A stretch of 64,000 bases of DNA, taken from contig NC_054750.1 in the NCBI RefSeq assembly GCF_018143015.1, positions 1,283,501 to 1,347,500 of the forward strand, written 5' to 3'. The position numbers were made by a program, and so were the translations under genes. The notes beneath the pieces are model-generated. The model did no database searches. It had not been told where the DNA came from and was given only the letters and a program-made list of their open reading frames with translations. Positions 1 through 12,600 of this stretch are shown piece by piece. Within the stretch, counting starts at the first letter, position 1, and the number at the start of each line of letters is the position of its first letter. Source of the stretch: Lytechinus variegatus. Taxonomy: Eukaryota; Echinodermata; Echinoidea; Temnopleuroida; Toxopneustidae.

Positions 1-70
1 ATATATTATTTATTTATTTATTTGCTTGTTTATTTATTCATTCATTCAGTCATTTGTTCATTCCATGATT
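1..70. repeat. (TTTA)n-like low-complexity tract
   Basis: Imperfect TTTA/TTCA tetranucleotide repeat at the left edge of the window. It may continue to the left. No coding content. Confidence 0.75.
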
Positions 71-313
71 TATTTATTCTATTATTCGTTCATTTACATA
101 CTGTATTTGTAGGATTTATGTGTTCACATTCTCAAGAATAGAGTGATTACACAATTCTTGCATGGACAGAAAATTTTGCATGCTATGAGGATTATTGTTT
201 GATAGAGGCAGAGCACATACATGTGAAGGCCTATTCAGCAAAAAAATATGAAAGTTTTAAATATAAAGGAAAGATGTCCTAGGGATGCTGGGAAATTAAA
301 AAAAAAAGTTAGA

Positions 314-3296
314 TGGTCAATTCCAGCCAAATGTTGCATTTTTCCATTTTCAAAAATTTATTTTCTGAGCAATTTTGTTTATACTGTTTATAAGTATACA
401 GTTTAAGGTTTACAAAAACACACTTATATTTACTATACCCTCATTCATTCATAAAATACACAATGTACACTCTGTTGCATTGTGGTACTAAGATTTCATA
501 GAAAATTTACAACTTTCACCCATCCCTGGCTCCTGGCAAGCAAAGAGTGCTGATGAAAAATTCCACTGTCCATGTGACCTCCAAGCAATAATTTAGCATT
601 AGCTGTATTGTTTTACAGCTGCAGTTAAACTGTGAGGCACAAAATACATTTCAAGGTGTGTATGTTTGATGTCCCATAAGTCACAGTTTTGAGCATTAAG
701 TTTCCCTCATATGCTGCCATAGACTCCTGCAGACAAGTATTGGACTTTTTTATCTACCATAGTAGATGCTTGCTTCAACAAATCAAGCTGCATCTGTATT
801 GGACTTGAAATAGCTATACTGGGGGGACATACATGTAAGTCCCATAAGTCACATGTCCCATAAGTCACATATACAGTTCTTAAACCATGCCACCTTAAAG
901 CTGTTCATGACAGCAAAGAGAGAGACAAGAATGCTTAAAAGCTGGAGAACAGTATACTAACTGTCCGAAAAAACAGTCTGAATATCATAGGCAGTGCATT
1001 GAACAACAACAAAAAAGTTTGCATTGTGTGCCCAGTCCAGAAAGAAGGAGAAAACTGAATATGATCGCTAAAATGCAAAGCTGAGTGCAGGTAAATTGGT
1101 TTGTTTCACCCTACATGTAGCTTTTATTCATTTTTTAGGTCCAGATCACTCTTTTGGTTTTCTTGTCCCCTTGGAGTATGCATCCACTGTTTTACATATG
1201 ATGTGAACTTGGTATATACATGTAGTTCCATGGAAACTATTAAAACCTATGTCAATGTCCCATCAGTCACAAATTTTGTAGTTGAGCGACCCTCTGGATC
1301 CTGTCAAAATAAGAGCACCAGTCCTCAGATGCATTTAAGGCTACCATGAGCAGAGCTATTAAAGCCCCTGTAAATGCCAAAAAAAATTGTTCAGAAGCTT
1401 GCAATCAAGTTTTCTCAGAATCATTCCTGCCACCTGTCAATAGAAAGGAACATGCACATTTAAGGAGGACCGAAGTGTGATGTCACAATGTCATGAACAT
1501 CGAATCGGCCGGTTCTAAACCTAGTCGCAGCTGCATGATCGTCTTACACATTTGTGTTTGCAAAAATGGTGATGTGTGTTGTCCCTGGTTGTTACCATCA
1601 TTCTGAGAGTCGTAAAAGGGCACTGGTTCATAAAGCCTTTTGTAACTTAAGAGCGACTTTAAGAACGACCGATGATCCTTGTGGTAAATGTCATCATAAA
1701 TTGGCAATGTTTTAGCATATAAGAAAGGATCACTAGTCATTCTTAAAGTTGCTCCTAACTTACAACAGCTTTATGAAACAGCCCCAGGTTATTTTGTTTA
1801 GAACCAGGCCGCCATCACACCATGACAACTGACATTATCACTTTGGTACTCTATAAATGATGTCCTTTACTACAGACATTTAGAATTTCTATGAAAGAGA
1901 TGACATATCAGCCCAAGAAGCTGGCAAAAAAAGAAGTTGTGATAGGGTGCACCCCCATGATATATTTTTAACCAACATTTCTTGTAATGCCTGAAGTCCA
2001 TTAATGAATCTTGATGTTCCCTTTGTCAAATCGTGTCCCATGGGATTCCAAATTGGCAATTTTTGGTGGCCATCTTGGATTTTTCATGAAAATCAATTAT
2101 TTTCATATTTTTTGCACAGACAATGGTAAAATCTTCCATGTAAATGAATACACTTTTTACTATACAAGTATACATATACATGCAGTTTAGATAGTAGAAA
2201 TCGATTGCAACTGTTTTCTAGACAGTCCAGTTAATAATTTTTTTTTTAAAGAATTTATGCAAAAATTTTAATATTTTTTGTCAAAAATTTGCCTGTGCAC
2301 TGATATCCATCTGTTTTATCATAAACATCAACAACTAATGAAAAATATCAGCATTTGACACAAAAGAGAATATATTTACAAGAATATTGATATACTTCAT
2401 GACAGCATTAATGTCTTAATTTTCTTACATGTATACACTGTAAAGGTCATTTTCTTAATACCATACTGTACGAGACAGATAGAGAAAAGCAACATTTATT
2501 TGCCCCATCTGTAACAAATATGTCCTATCATTATGTCCCATCAGTCACAATGGAAAGTGTTTACATTCTTTCTAATTGTTCATTTTTCATCTGTTTGCTA
2601 AATATTTATAATTGTAATTGTTTATTGATTATTTTAAGTACATTTGATTACAGTTCTTAAAACTTGATGACAAGCTAGGAAGCTTTTTTTCGTTAATGTT
2701 CCCTTTATATAAATGAAGTGCATAAAAAGATATTTCTGCCCTTTGTTGAATTTATTTCTGACACAATAGCATGAATTATTAAAGGTGTCATCTTATTAGG
2801 GAATATTTATTCATGCTGAAATTAAGTTTGACTTAAAAAGTCATTGAGAGGAAATATAAATTCCATGAAATTAGATAGGGTCCCATCAGTCACGTTCACT
2901 TGTCCCATAAGTCACACACGATTGCACACAATTACTGAAACAAATGAAATGAATCAAGTCCAATTCAAGCACTGTTAGTGAGCACTATCACTGGTTAATC
3001 TCCATGTCCAAATTTAAAAACATTGTCATAAAACTGAGATAGATATGGCACTTTGAACAAAAGAGCTCAATTTGTGTGGTCCATTGACGTCCCATAAGTC
3101 ACAATGACATTTCTGACGATATAGCACCCTATGCAACCAAGCTGAAAGCATACATTTTTGTATATAGTAAGTTTCAATATTCTTCTTACAGTTTAATAAA
3201 GTAAATCCATGTTTGTGCAGCTACTATTTCAGATATGCACCTCAGTTATGTGGAAAAAAGTATCAAATGTCCCATAAGTCACAATGGAATTGACCA
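314..3296. mobile_element. Element A: non-autonomous transposon-like unit with nine copies of GTCCCATAAGTCAC
   Basis: The left end TGGTCAATTCCA (314-325) is perfectly inverted at the right end, TGGAATTGACCA (3285-3296). Between them lie nine copies of GTCCCATAAGTCAC or the CATCAG variant, starting at 671, 839, 855, 1257, 2535, 2880, 2902, 3089 and 3269, all in the plus orientation. The last copy abuts the right terminus. No transposase-like ORF is present and no clear target duplication could be fixed. The same 12-bp terminus occurs on the unit at 9536-12109. The reading as a DNA transposon with repeated internal binding sites is an inference from this architecture. The unit lies upstream of the first visible MFSD14 exon, probably in an intron. 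Confidence 0.6.
1469..1850. mobile_element. Nested foldback MITE inside element A
   Basis: The left arm (CCGAAGTGTGATGTCA, then GGCCGGTTCTAAAC) is matched in inverse by the right arm (GTTTAGAACCAGGCCGCC, then a segment ending TCACTTTGG). A second inverted pair lies inside: CATAAAGCC near 1630 and GGATCACTAGTCATTC to about 1788. That pair resembles the arms of the outer element at 15357-16280, suggesting insertion of one MITE into another. Imperfect arms, no coding capacity. Confidence 0.5.
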
Positions 3297-3593
3297 GATA
3301 TGACTTTGATCCATGGGCTATACTGATGATTTTTTTTTCTATGAACATTGAAAAAAAAATCAGTTTTCGTAAAAAACATACATGTAGGACTCAGATGAGT
3401 CTAATTATGATATTGAGATAATGGTTAAATATACTCATCCTTGTTTGAAGGAAATGGATCAAAAGTGTTACACAATATCAGGATATCCGGGCAATTGTTC
3501 TGATATTGGTTTACTTTTTCCACAAATTTGCTCTTGAAAGAAGATATATCCTGTAGTCGAAGTTGACGATATTTTGTTCTTTTCGTTCTTTAG

Positions 3594-3656
3594 GTGCTGC
3601 ACGAGACATTTCCAGAGCATACCTTTTTAATGAATGGACTTGTCCAGGGTGTAAAG
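3594..3656 (+). CDS. MFSD14: MFSD14 exon (first in window)
   Basis: A 63-bp phase 0-0 exon between acceptor TTCTTTAG and donor AAG|GTCAGT. It encodes VLHETFPEHTFLMNGLVQGVK, almost identical to the vertebrate segment between TM1 and TM2. It opens directly in frame from the acceptor, so it is internal. Confidence 0.93.
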
Positions 3657-6600
3657 GTCAGTCATTGGTTGAAAAAAAAGGAGTTGTCACAGATGTACAG
3701 TATATCATAGATTTTTGCTTTGAACAAATACTAGTACATGTAGATGATAGCCTAATACTCTTATGCCAATATTTATCATATCTTTGCAATATAGATGAAA
3801 CATTGACTTGTATGGTGTCCATGATATAGCATCTTTTTTTACCTCCATGATTATATTAGGAGTGGGTTTTTTAAGCCTGTAATCAAAGGAACTTGAATAT
3901 TGTTCATTGGTGTGATACTCAATTAATTGATGAAATTATCTGCTGTGTTATCCAATCATAGTGTGTAGAGCTATTCTTCATGGGTCAAAGGTCACATTAT
4001 TACAAACAGATCAAATGGTACCTTAATGTTGTCTCCAGTAGATCTACATGTATTTTTAAATGCATTTTCCTTTCCCCCTCCTGTGGTCAGTGATCAGTGG
4101 TTTTGAGGTTATAGGTCATACAATGTAGGTCAGGTTGGTTACAGAGGTCATTGTATTTTGAAAATGGTTTCTTAATGCAAATTGACTAAAGTTACAATGG
4201 TTAGGGGTATCAAGTGCTATTTTTACTTGTAGCTCATGTTTGTGAGTGAAGATTTGATGTTTTGGCGATTTTCTGTATTATTAATTCAGGTACTTGATAA
4301 TAGACTATGGTCTATAACTCAGTGCTAAAATTTACAGAAGCCCCAAAATGTCAAGTGTTTTTTTATTTTTGCTTTGCATTACATACTTATTTTCATTTTG
4401 TTAGCTCTCTATGCCTATGATACTAAAGAAAACTGTAGTAATTTCTATTCTCATATACATGTAGTTGTAAATAAATGGAGTGCAAAATAAGCTGACAATT
4501 TCAACCAGTAACTCCTAGACTTGAGTCACATTGGGCAACTCTCGGCCAGAGTTAAAAATCCAACCTAAATTCAGAGTATGGGCCAATATATTTCAGTTTC
4601 AGATTTTGAAAAAGTAGAGGCATATTGAATTTCAACTCCTTATAGACGATAGTGTTATTTTTACTCTGTATTGTTTTTGTTCTCTCTCTTTGGCATTAAA
4701 AATCATTTACAATTTTTTTTCCTCTTTCTTTGCTACCAGGGGTTTCTTGCATTCCTTAGTGCCCCAATGTTGGGGGCGCTGTCTGATGTCTGGGGACGTA
4801 AATCCTTTCTCCTGTTAACTGTGTTTTTTACCTGTATGCCCATTCCACTTATGAAAATTAGTGCCTGGTAAGTAATTGATTCATTCTATTTCAATTTTAT
4901 TGTATACATTGTACACACATTGATGTTCAAATTGACCACAGTTTGATATTAAATTAATATAATGGTTTTAGTGTAGTTTGTTATGAAACAAATGGGAGTA
5001 TTTTCCTGATATAACAGAATTGCATATAATATTCATATTTTAGAAAGTTGTAAAACGAAAAAAATATGGATTGGAATACTGTTTGTCATTGAATTCGCTG
5101 AATCACAATTTAAAGGATTTTACAATATTATGTGTTCGATAACTGCCAGCATTGAAAGCAATTCTAGCCCTCGAGTAGAAAGAAAAACTCCATACATGAA
5201 TACCTGCATATCTTTGTTTTTATGAGAAGTTGCACTTTCATATATTTAGTTTCTTAAAATCTCAATTTCAGAAAGTAAGTGCCATCATATTCTGGGACTT
5301 TTCACATGTGAATCTTGAATCATTGTATCGATGATTGCAATTCGTCTGTAGAATCATCGAACCCTTCATATGCTCACTCGAAAACTGTGTTTTGAATTCA
5401 AATTCCTGAGCGAAGGCGTTAGTGTCAAACCACTTCATCGATATAATGAGTGCATGACAATTGTATTTTCTACGGAAGTGCTTGAAAGGACATGTAAGCT
5501 CTGAGGTCAAGCCTTTCACACGTAAAATTTGCACTGTAATTTGAGTGAAACTTGAAGGAATTTACCTCAGGAGTAGAATTTGAATTCGTGATTAGCGTTA
5601 GTGATTCTATTTTGGTTTCACACATGCGTAGAGTTCATCATTAGCCTTATTTTTCACTGGAATCATTATTCAAATTAAGATTTTTTTACCACTGAAAGGG
5701 CAGTTTGTCATACAGGAACAGACAAGTGACCAAGCTGCTTCTTCATATTATTATTATTACATACATGGTTTTGTGTTGTCTTGTATTATTACTTCATAAG
5801 TATTCCTGATAATGATTCCATTGGCGTTTTAACTTTTTGCTCCTGAAAATGAAATCGTTCAAGAGATGATGATTTTTCTTGTTTTAATTTGCAGGTGGTT
5901 CTTTGCTATGTTGTCAGTATCGGGTGTAATGTCAGTGACGTTCTCGTTAATATTTGCATATGTAGCAGACATAACACCAGACTCGGAAAGAAGTTCAGCA
6001 TATGGACTGGTAAGTTAACCAACATCTGTAATAATAATGATGATAACCAAAGATACAAGGGGAAGATTGGACACTTCGGCGATTTTTTTTAAACGCTCGA
6101 TAAATGCTCATGGTGAAGGAAGCCCACTAGCGTTGAGTGAGTAAACCATCGTACATCGGCATGCTGCTGTGTATAAAACATATGGCAAAATGAGAGAGAG
6201 GAATTTGGAGAGGGTTCAAGGACGGTGCATGAGAATATTTCCTCCTTTTTTACCCAGAAACCTCTGAAATATATTCATCTCAAATTAAAGAAAATAGATT
6301 GAAGAAAAACAAATTCTAAAATGTAAAAATTGTCTATTCCTTCACCCCTTTACCATTTCTCTCATATCGCGATTTGCAAAGGTAAAAAAACGTCTTTACT
6401 TACTCAGTGCATTAGGGCCCTCTTCCCGAGCGTTTCATTATGCGGCTTATGAACTATACCGATCTTCCCCTTGTAGTAACTTTGTAATAACTCAGCTTTT
6501 ATATATACTGCTTAATCAAATTGTATTATATAACGTCCCTACGTGCTTCTAAAGGACTTGAATATTATTTCCTCGGCTTTCGCCCAGCAGCCTTTTACAG

Positions 6601-9600
6601 CATGGAAGCGTTCAAGGAATAAATTCATGTCAGGTACCCAAGTTCTTGCCATAGAAATTTATGTCCTGGCAAGGATTTGAACCCATGAGCCTCTGTGTCA
6701 AAGTTGGAAGTCACAACTGGGTCACAATACCCCATATATCTATTTCCAACCTTCTTAAGTAGGCCTTGAAAAACAATTCATCAAATTGAGTTCATTGGGA
6801 GCTTGAGATCTATTCATGTTGTGGATCTCAGTATTTTGGAAATAAGCCTTGCCATGTGTGAAAAAGGAGAGCGCAGCATTAAGAGACAAGATTCCATGTC
6901 ACACCTAATTTTAGACTCTAGGCAGTATAAGTCCGATGTGAGACTTCTTCCTCATATTCAATATTTCATAGTAAAAAAATGCATTGTACATGTAGTTCTG
7001 AAGAAAATATTTTCATTCTGTGAAAGTCCTGCCATGCCGACCTGTGACGCAACATTCATGTTTATCTGCAAGTATTCATAAGTTAGTCATGAAATCTCTT
7101 GAAAGGATTAACTTGATATTTCATCCCATCTTCGTGAAATCAAATCAAATACAAAGTGAAGTGCAATTTTATTTATTGGTTTGTTGTTTGCTTTTCTGAT
7201 GTAAACTATAAATTGTAACTCAAATGTGCATACAATACTTGGACGATTACTAAAAAAAGGATCGCTGGGGCCATTAAACTTATGTATTGCTGTACTTGTT
7301 TAGGGAGTCAAATTAAGGGAATACTTGTCAAGGGTACTGTTTTGTTTCCAATAAGGGTAGGGTTTCACACGGCAATGCTTGTTAAGGGGTGCATTTTCAG
7401 AACATGGAGAATACTTATCTTGTGTTTAGGGTGCTTTTCGAAACCCCATCCTGGAAGCGCATGATATCCACTCGTCAATGAAAGTGCCGCTCCCCGGGCA
7501 TTCCACTTGTCTTATGTTTACAGTAGTTTTATACTTGAATACATTTACAAATGTATTTGAGTGCCAACCAAAAGTGATATTGTATATGTACTGTAATTCC
7601 ATTGTACATGTATGTTGTCTTCACTGGGCTTCAGAATGTCCGTTATTCTGAGAACTACATACATGTATTCATGTACATGTACATTACACTTTAAATTGCA
7701 CTGTTAATACACATGTATATGAAGGCCATGTTCATGTGTAATCCAATGCAGTACATACATGTACGTGTATTTATATTAAAGCACATACATGTACAGTAGC
7801 GAACACTTTATATAAATATATACACATGTATTGCACCTATCAAATGCTCACTGATATTAATGGAGATGTATCATATTCTAGAGCAATGTGTTGTTATAAT
7901 GTGTATGTACCTTTTTTCCTTTTTAATTTCCTTTCCTATATTACTATGCGTCTATTAGAGCTTTATTTACATGTATGTACACAGGATATGATAATCCTCA
8001 TGTGAGGTTACTGTGGTGGAAGTAAACTTTTGAACACAGATAAATCTAAAGAATTCTATCTACATATACATGTACATACATGTTCTAGGCTATAACCTGT
8101 CTATCTCTGTCACTTAAACAAGTGCTAAATAGGGCTACTGTTGCTTTTCCTTGGATGTACATTATAATGTTTTTAATAGTGTTTATCACAGATGAACAAT
8201 GCATTTTATGCACATCGTTGCATAGGAAAATATAAGATGTATTTTTTTGTAGTGTAATAAGGATAAGAACTTAATCACATTTTAAGAATCATGAGATGGT
8301 TTGAGATGAAGTGGGATGGGTATTGGAAGTTTTACTCCAACGGGGGGGGGGGCACTCAAATTATTTTTTGATGGGGGGGGTGTGCCTCACAAAACTATGT
8401 AATGGGGATCTAAGGAACTGACTAAAAGTGTAAAATACAGGGTCTTGGGAGCTAATTATATACCGCGTGATGTGAAAACGGTCTTCGGGAATGTGATCGC
8501 GGCACTGCAGACGTTGCACCTTAGCACTTTGCATGCGCTAGCCATGCATGGAGCGGCTGTGCGTGCATCTCTGGCATGCGGTATTCACGCTACACAATTT
8601 TGGCAGGGCTGGGGAACTGAGATGTCTCATAGCGAGGGTCTTGCAGGCAGGGCTGGGCGGCTCGCCCAGACTGAACTGAAATTTTGTCATTCGGAGTATC
8701 TAGAGAACTGAAAATTGGGTATGAGAAAGGGAGCCATCAAAGCGCCACATCCCCGTACCACTGATATACATGTATGTGACTGCCCCCCCCCTCCGGGTTT
8801 TACTACATGTATCCCCTCCCCGAGAGGGTTTATGAATGGGTCTTTAAACAGAGAAACTTCTTTTGGGGGTGGGGGTGCTGTATACATGTACATGTAGATC
8901 TTTCAATACATTGTTTGCCTCTCTGTATTTTTCATGTGTGCTATTGTACATGTACTACATGTGCATCGATAGAATCATAATGTAATGGAAACAAATAATC
9001 AGTTAGCATTACATTAGAACATACAGAGCTCTTCCTGCTCAGCTGGGTGCAAATAATTGTAATTGACATTTCCTTTTTAGCCAAGATATCCTTTCTAGCT
9101 GCATAATCTGATACCCCTTTCATAAACCCCATTAAAATGAATTAGGCGGCTAATAGCAGCATAATTTGGTCGTAAAATTGGAGGAGGACAAGAGTTATCC
9201 ACATTACTCTGATGCTGCTATTATCCGCATAATAGCAGCATCGGGAGAAGAATTTGAGTTTATGAACGCATTTCCAAATAATGCGGATAATTGCCATGGT
9301 GCGGTCACAAGGTCAACCTTTTCCAACACAACCGCATCGGAGGGGGCGTGTCCAGTTGTCATGGCGATTATCCGCCTTTTTCAGGACGGGCGCTCGTAAA
9401 AATAATGCGGCTTATTTTCGGAGTTTATGAACGCAATTTTTATTGAATTATCCGTATTACTCTTAGGCGGCTAATTGGAGGATAGGTTTATGAAAAGGGT
9501 ATGAGATAAGACGGATCTTCTTGTTGAGAAAGTAGATATGGTCAATTCCAGCGTAACGGACATGACGTTCAGACAAGTTTTTGTAATTCAAAGAGTTATA

Positions 9601-12600
9601 CAGTAGAATTAGCAGTCTTTTGATAATTGTTACTAAGCTTATCAGACACATTTAAGTATCTGTTACATACACATAAAATTTCAAATCGTTTCGTTGAACA
9701 GTTGCGGAGAAATTGCACTCTTCGTGAGCGTAACGGACATGACACGAAATGGACGAAGCATTTTTACCTCCTATTGCTTATCAAAATTCCTGTGAATTCT
9801 TAGATTGCATGCACCTGACGTTGGTGTTAATTTAATCTTAAGATCATGCTCTATCCATAAAATGGTGTTTAACAACAGTTTTGCAGTGCATTCTGTATTC
9901 CTAGCTCAAAATGTAGCGTAACGGACATGACACACGAAGCGTAACGGACATGACAGTTTCGTCCACTTTTTGTAAGCGAATATAATTATTTTATTACAAG
10001 ATATGGTACAAGTCTAATTGTTTACATGTTAAGGCTAGAGGTTAGAGAGACATATCATAACTAGTAATCTGTAATATCTCTTATCATTTTGCAATTTGAG
10101 AGGGGGTCTTTTTGTACAATATTTATAAAACAAAAAAATATTTAGAAAAATTAATTTTACACCGGTTAACAACAGTTAATGAGTATTTTCAAGTTACTAC
10201 CATCCACCACACCTAATTAAAGGAGAAAAAGTTGATAGAAAAGATTATTTTTTATTCACGCCTTAATATTTGATAATATACTAGCGTAACGGACATGACA
10301 CCCTTATGAAGTGAACTTCATCAGCACTTCTTAGTTTGAAAATGAAAGAAATATGAATAATGAAAGTAATTATGTAACAGCAAAGTACCTTTACTAACAC
10401 TCTAAAGAAAATTATGTAGATATTATTAGCAGGTATCATTAAATTAATAGCTATAGCCTAAGTGATAATTTTATATTGAATACAATGTTTATCATACCAC
10501 TACTGCACCTTGAGCAGACCAAATCTCATTTTTTGTGAGAAGAAACAAAATGTACCAGACCTGTATAAATCCAAGATGAACATATTATGGAATGTATTGT
10601 ATGATAAAGAACATGTACTCGTATTAATGTCAGTTTTAAGATTACAAAAAATGGTATTAAAAAGTATTTTAATAAAAATTTAATAGCAGTACCTGGAAAC
10701 CGGTTTTTCATTATCGATTATGTATGAGTTGAAAGGTAATCAGAATGTTTGTAAATAGCTTCTGAGATTTTTTGTTTTCATTCAAAATAACTATCATCCT
10801 GAGTATAATCATCCTTTCATCAAATCTTGGATGTTCTAAATCGTACGATCTTGCTTGCTGACAAATGTGGCTGTATCTAATTTTGTTGTATTGTCCGCGC
10901 TGCTTGTGTAAAATTGAAGATACATCATTCAAATCATGATTATGGCTGACCAAAATACTACTATGATGACATAATTTATTGATTGCGCCACATTCTTTCC
11001 ACGGCCCCTTTGCTTTGTGATACTGCAAAAAAGTGCCACTGCAGATTCATGGATTCATAGAGCTACATCATGTAACACATATATCTGAATACAAACTTGC
11101 TTTTAAATGTGAGCCCATGCCATCACTGAAGAAGTACATGTAGAGGTTGATGAAAGTCAGATACTTTGAAGTAATATCATCAATGATCATGAATTCACAA
11201 GTTGGAGTTTTATAATGCTCCAAACTGTCAGTGCAAAAACCTAAGATAATCAAATGTTTGTTCAAACACAAATGATGCAGATTGTGATCTGAGTATGTTG
11301 CCAGATCAAGCTGCATCTTATCCTAATATTATGTGGCATACCGTTAATTCTCAGAAAGATCTACCAGAACAAGAGCTGAACTTTCATCATTCACCAACTT
11401 CTAAAAATAGCTTGACATGCAGATTCTAGGAAATATTACATTCAGCTATCCTCAAACAATTGAGGCTGACCTCAGTCTGTGACACTGAGCCTAATATTTT
11501 GTTTTTGTGAATGCTGCCTTTTGCCATATATAAGGCGTCATGTCCGTTACGCGAATTGTCATGTCCGTTACGCCATTTTTATGAAAATGAGAAGTGGTAA
11601 GGGAAAATGATTGCTACACATGGTAGGGGGTTTAATTCTAACATAGAATCTGAATCTGCAGTACCTTTAGACAAATTTCCTGTAAGCTGTGAAAACTTTA
11701 AGTGAAAAACGTAACGGACATGACACTGATAATGGTAAAGAAATCACACAAATCTGAAGACAGATTTCTCTAAAATTGATGAATGGCATAAAATTTAACG
11801 ATTATTTTCTGTTGATTTAAACATTAATCAACTATTCAAAAGTTAAAAGAGACCTCTGGGACCTTGTTTGCTTTTAGTAAAGACAGGAAAGATGAATTGT
11901 TTAAAAATAGCCACATTTTTTACATTTTGCAATTTACTATTCTATTTTTTTGATGATGGAAAAAACTACTAAATTTTATCAATATTGCGATTTTTCTATT
12001 GGAAATTGAGACTTTATAGATTACTTTTTAAGAAAATTTGACTGCTGAAGTGAAATCTTAAACTTCATTTTTTCTCTAAAGTGAACATTTTCCATGGAAT
12101 TGCCCATATGTCAACTTTGTGCAAGGTCAGTTTTAAAGGTTAAACTATGACCTTGACTTCCTTTGACTTTTTGTTTTGTAGTTTAAGTGGAATTTCACAC
12201 AATATTTCAATGAAAATGGTTAAAACAAACAGAATGCACATGTATATGTATTGCCAAAAGTACAAGAACAAAAAACATACATGTAAATATTAAAAGGCAC
12301 AAGAGATTGAAAAGAGCAAACTTACAATATTTCTGTTGGTGTTTGAATAACATGCATTTGTCATGTTGATCATCGAACGCAGTATCATTGAGAAATGCAC
12401 TCAAACTTGCGGAGGTTGGTATGATATGAAGTAGTACATAATTTACATACATGTATTGTATCATGTTTGTCTTGGATTTGGTGTGTTTACATCCACTAAA
12501 TGTACTACAGTATGACTTAAATGGGAACAAAGTTAAAGCACCTTTTTGTACTTTTTGTAACTTTTAGTTACAACTTTTTCTAATTCAAAAACTTAAGTTA

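Noticed and set aside
1..3593. Search for the first MFSD14 exon (TM1)
   Set aside because: No segment resembling the vertebrate YHAVIVIFLEFFAWGLL block was seen.
8445..8711. ORF in a GC-richer intronic patch
   Set aside because: No family resemblance, no splice-site support, inside an MFSD14 intron and next to homopolymer repeats.
671..12000. CRISPR-like appearance of the repeated 14-16-mers
   Set aside because: Spacing is irregular (16 bp to over 1 kb), orientation is mixed in element B, and the genes are animal with spliceosomal introns.
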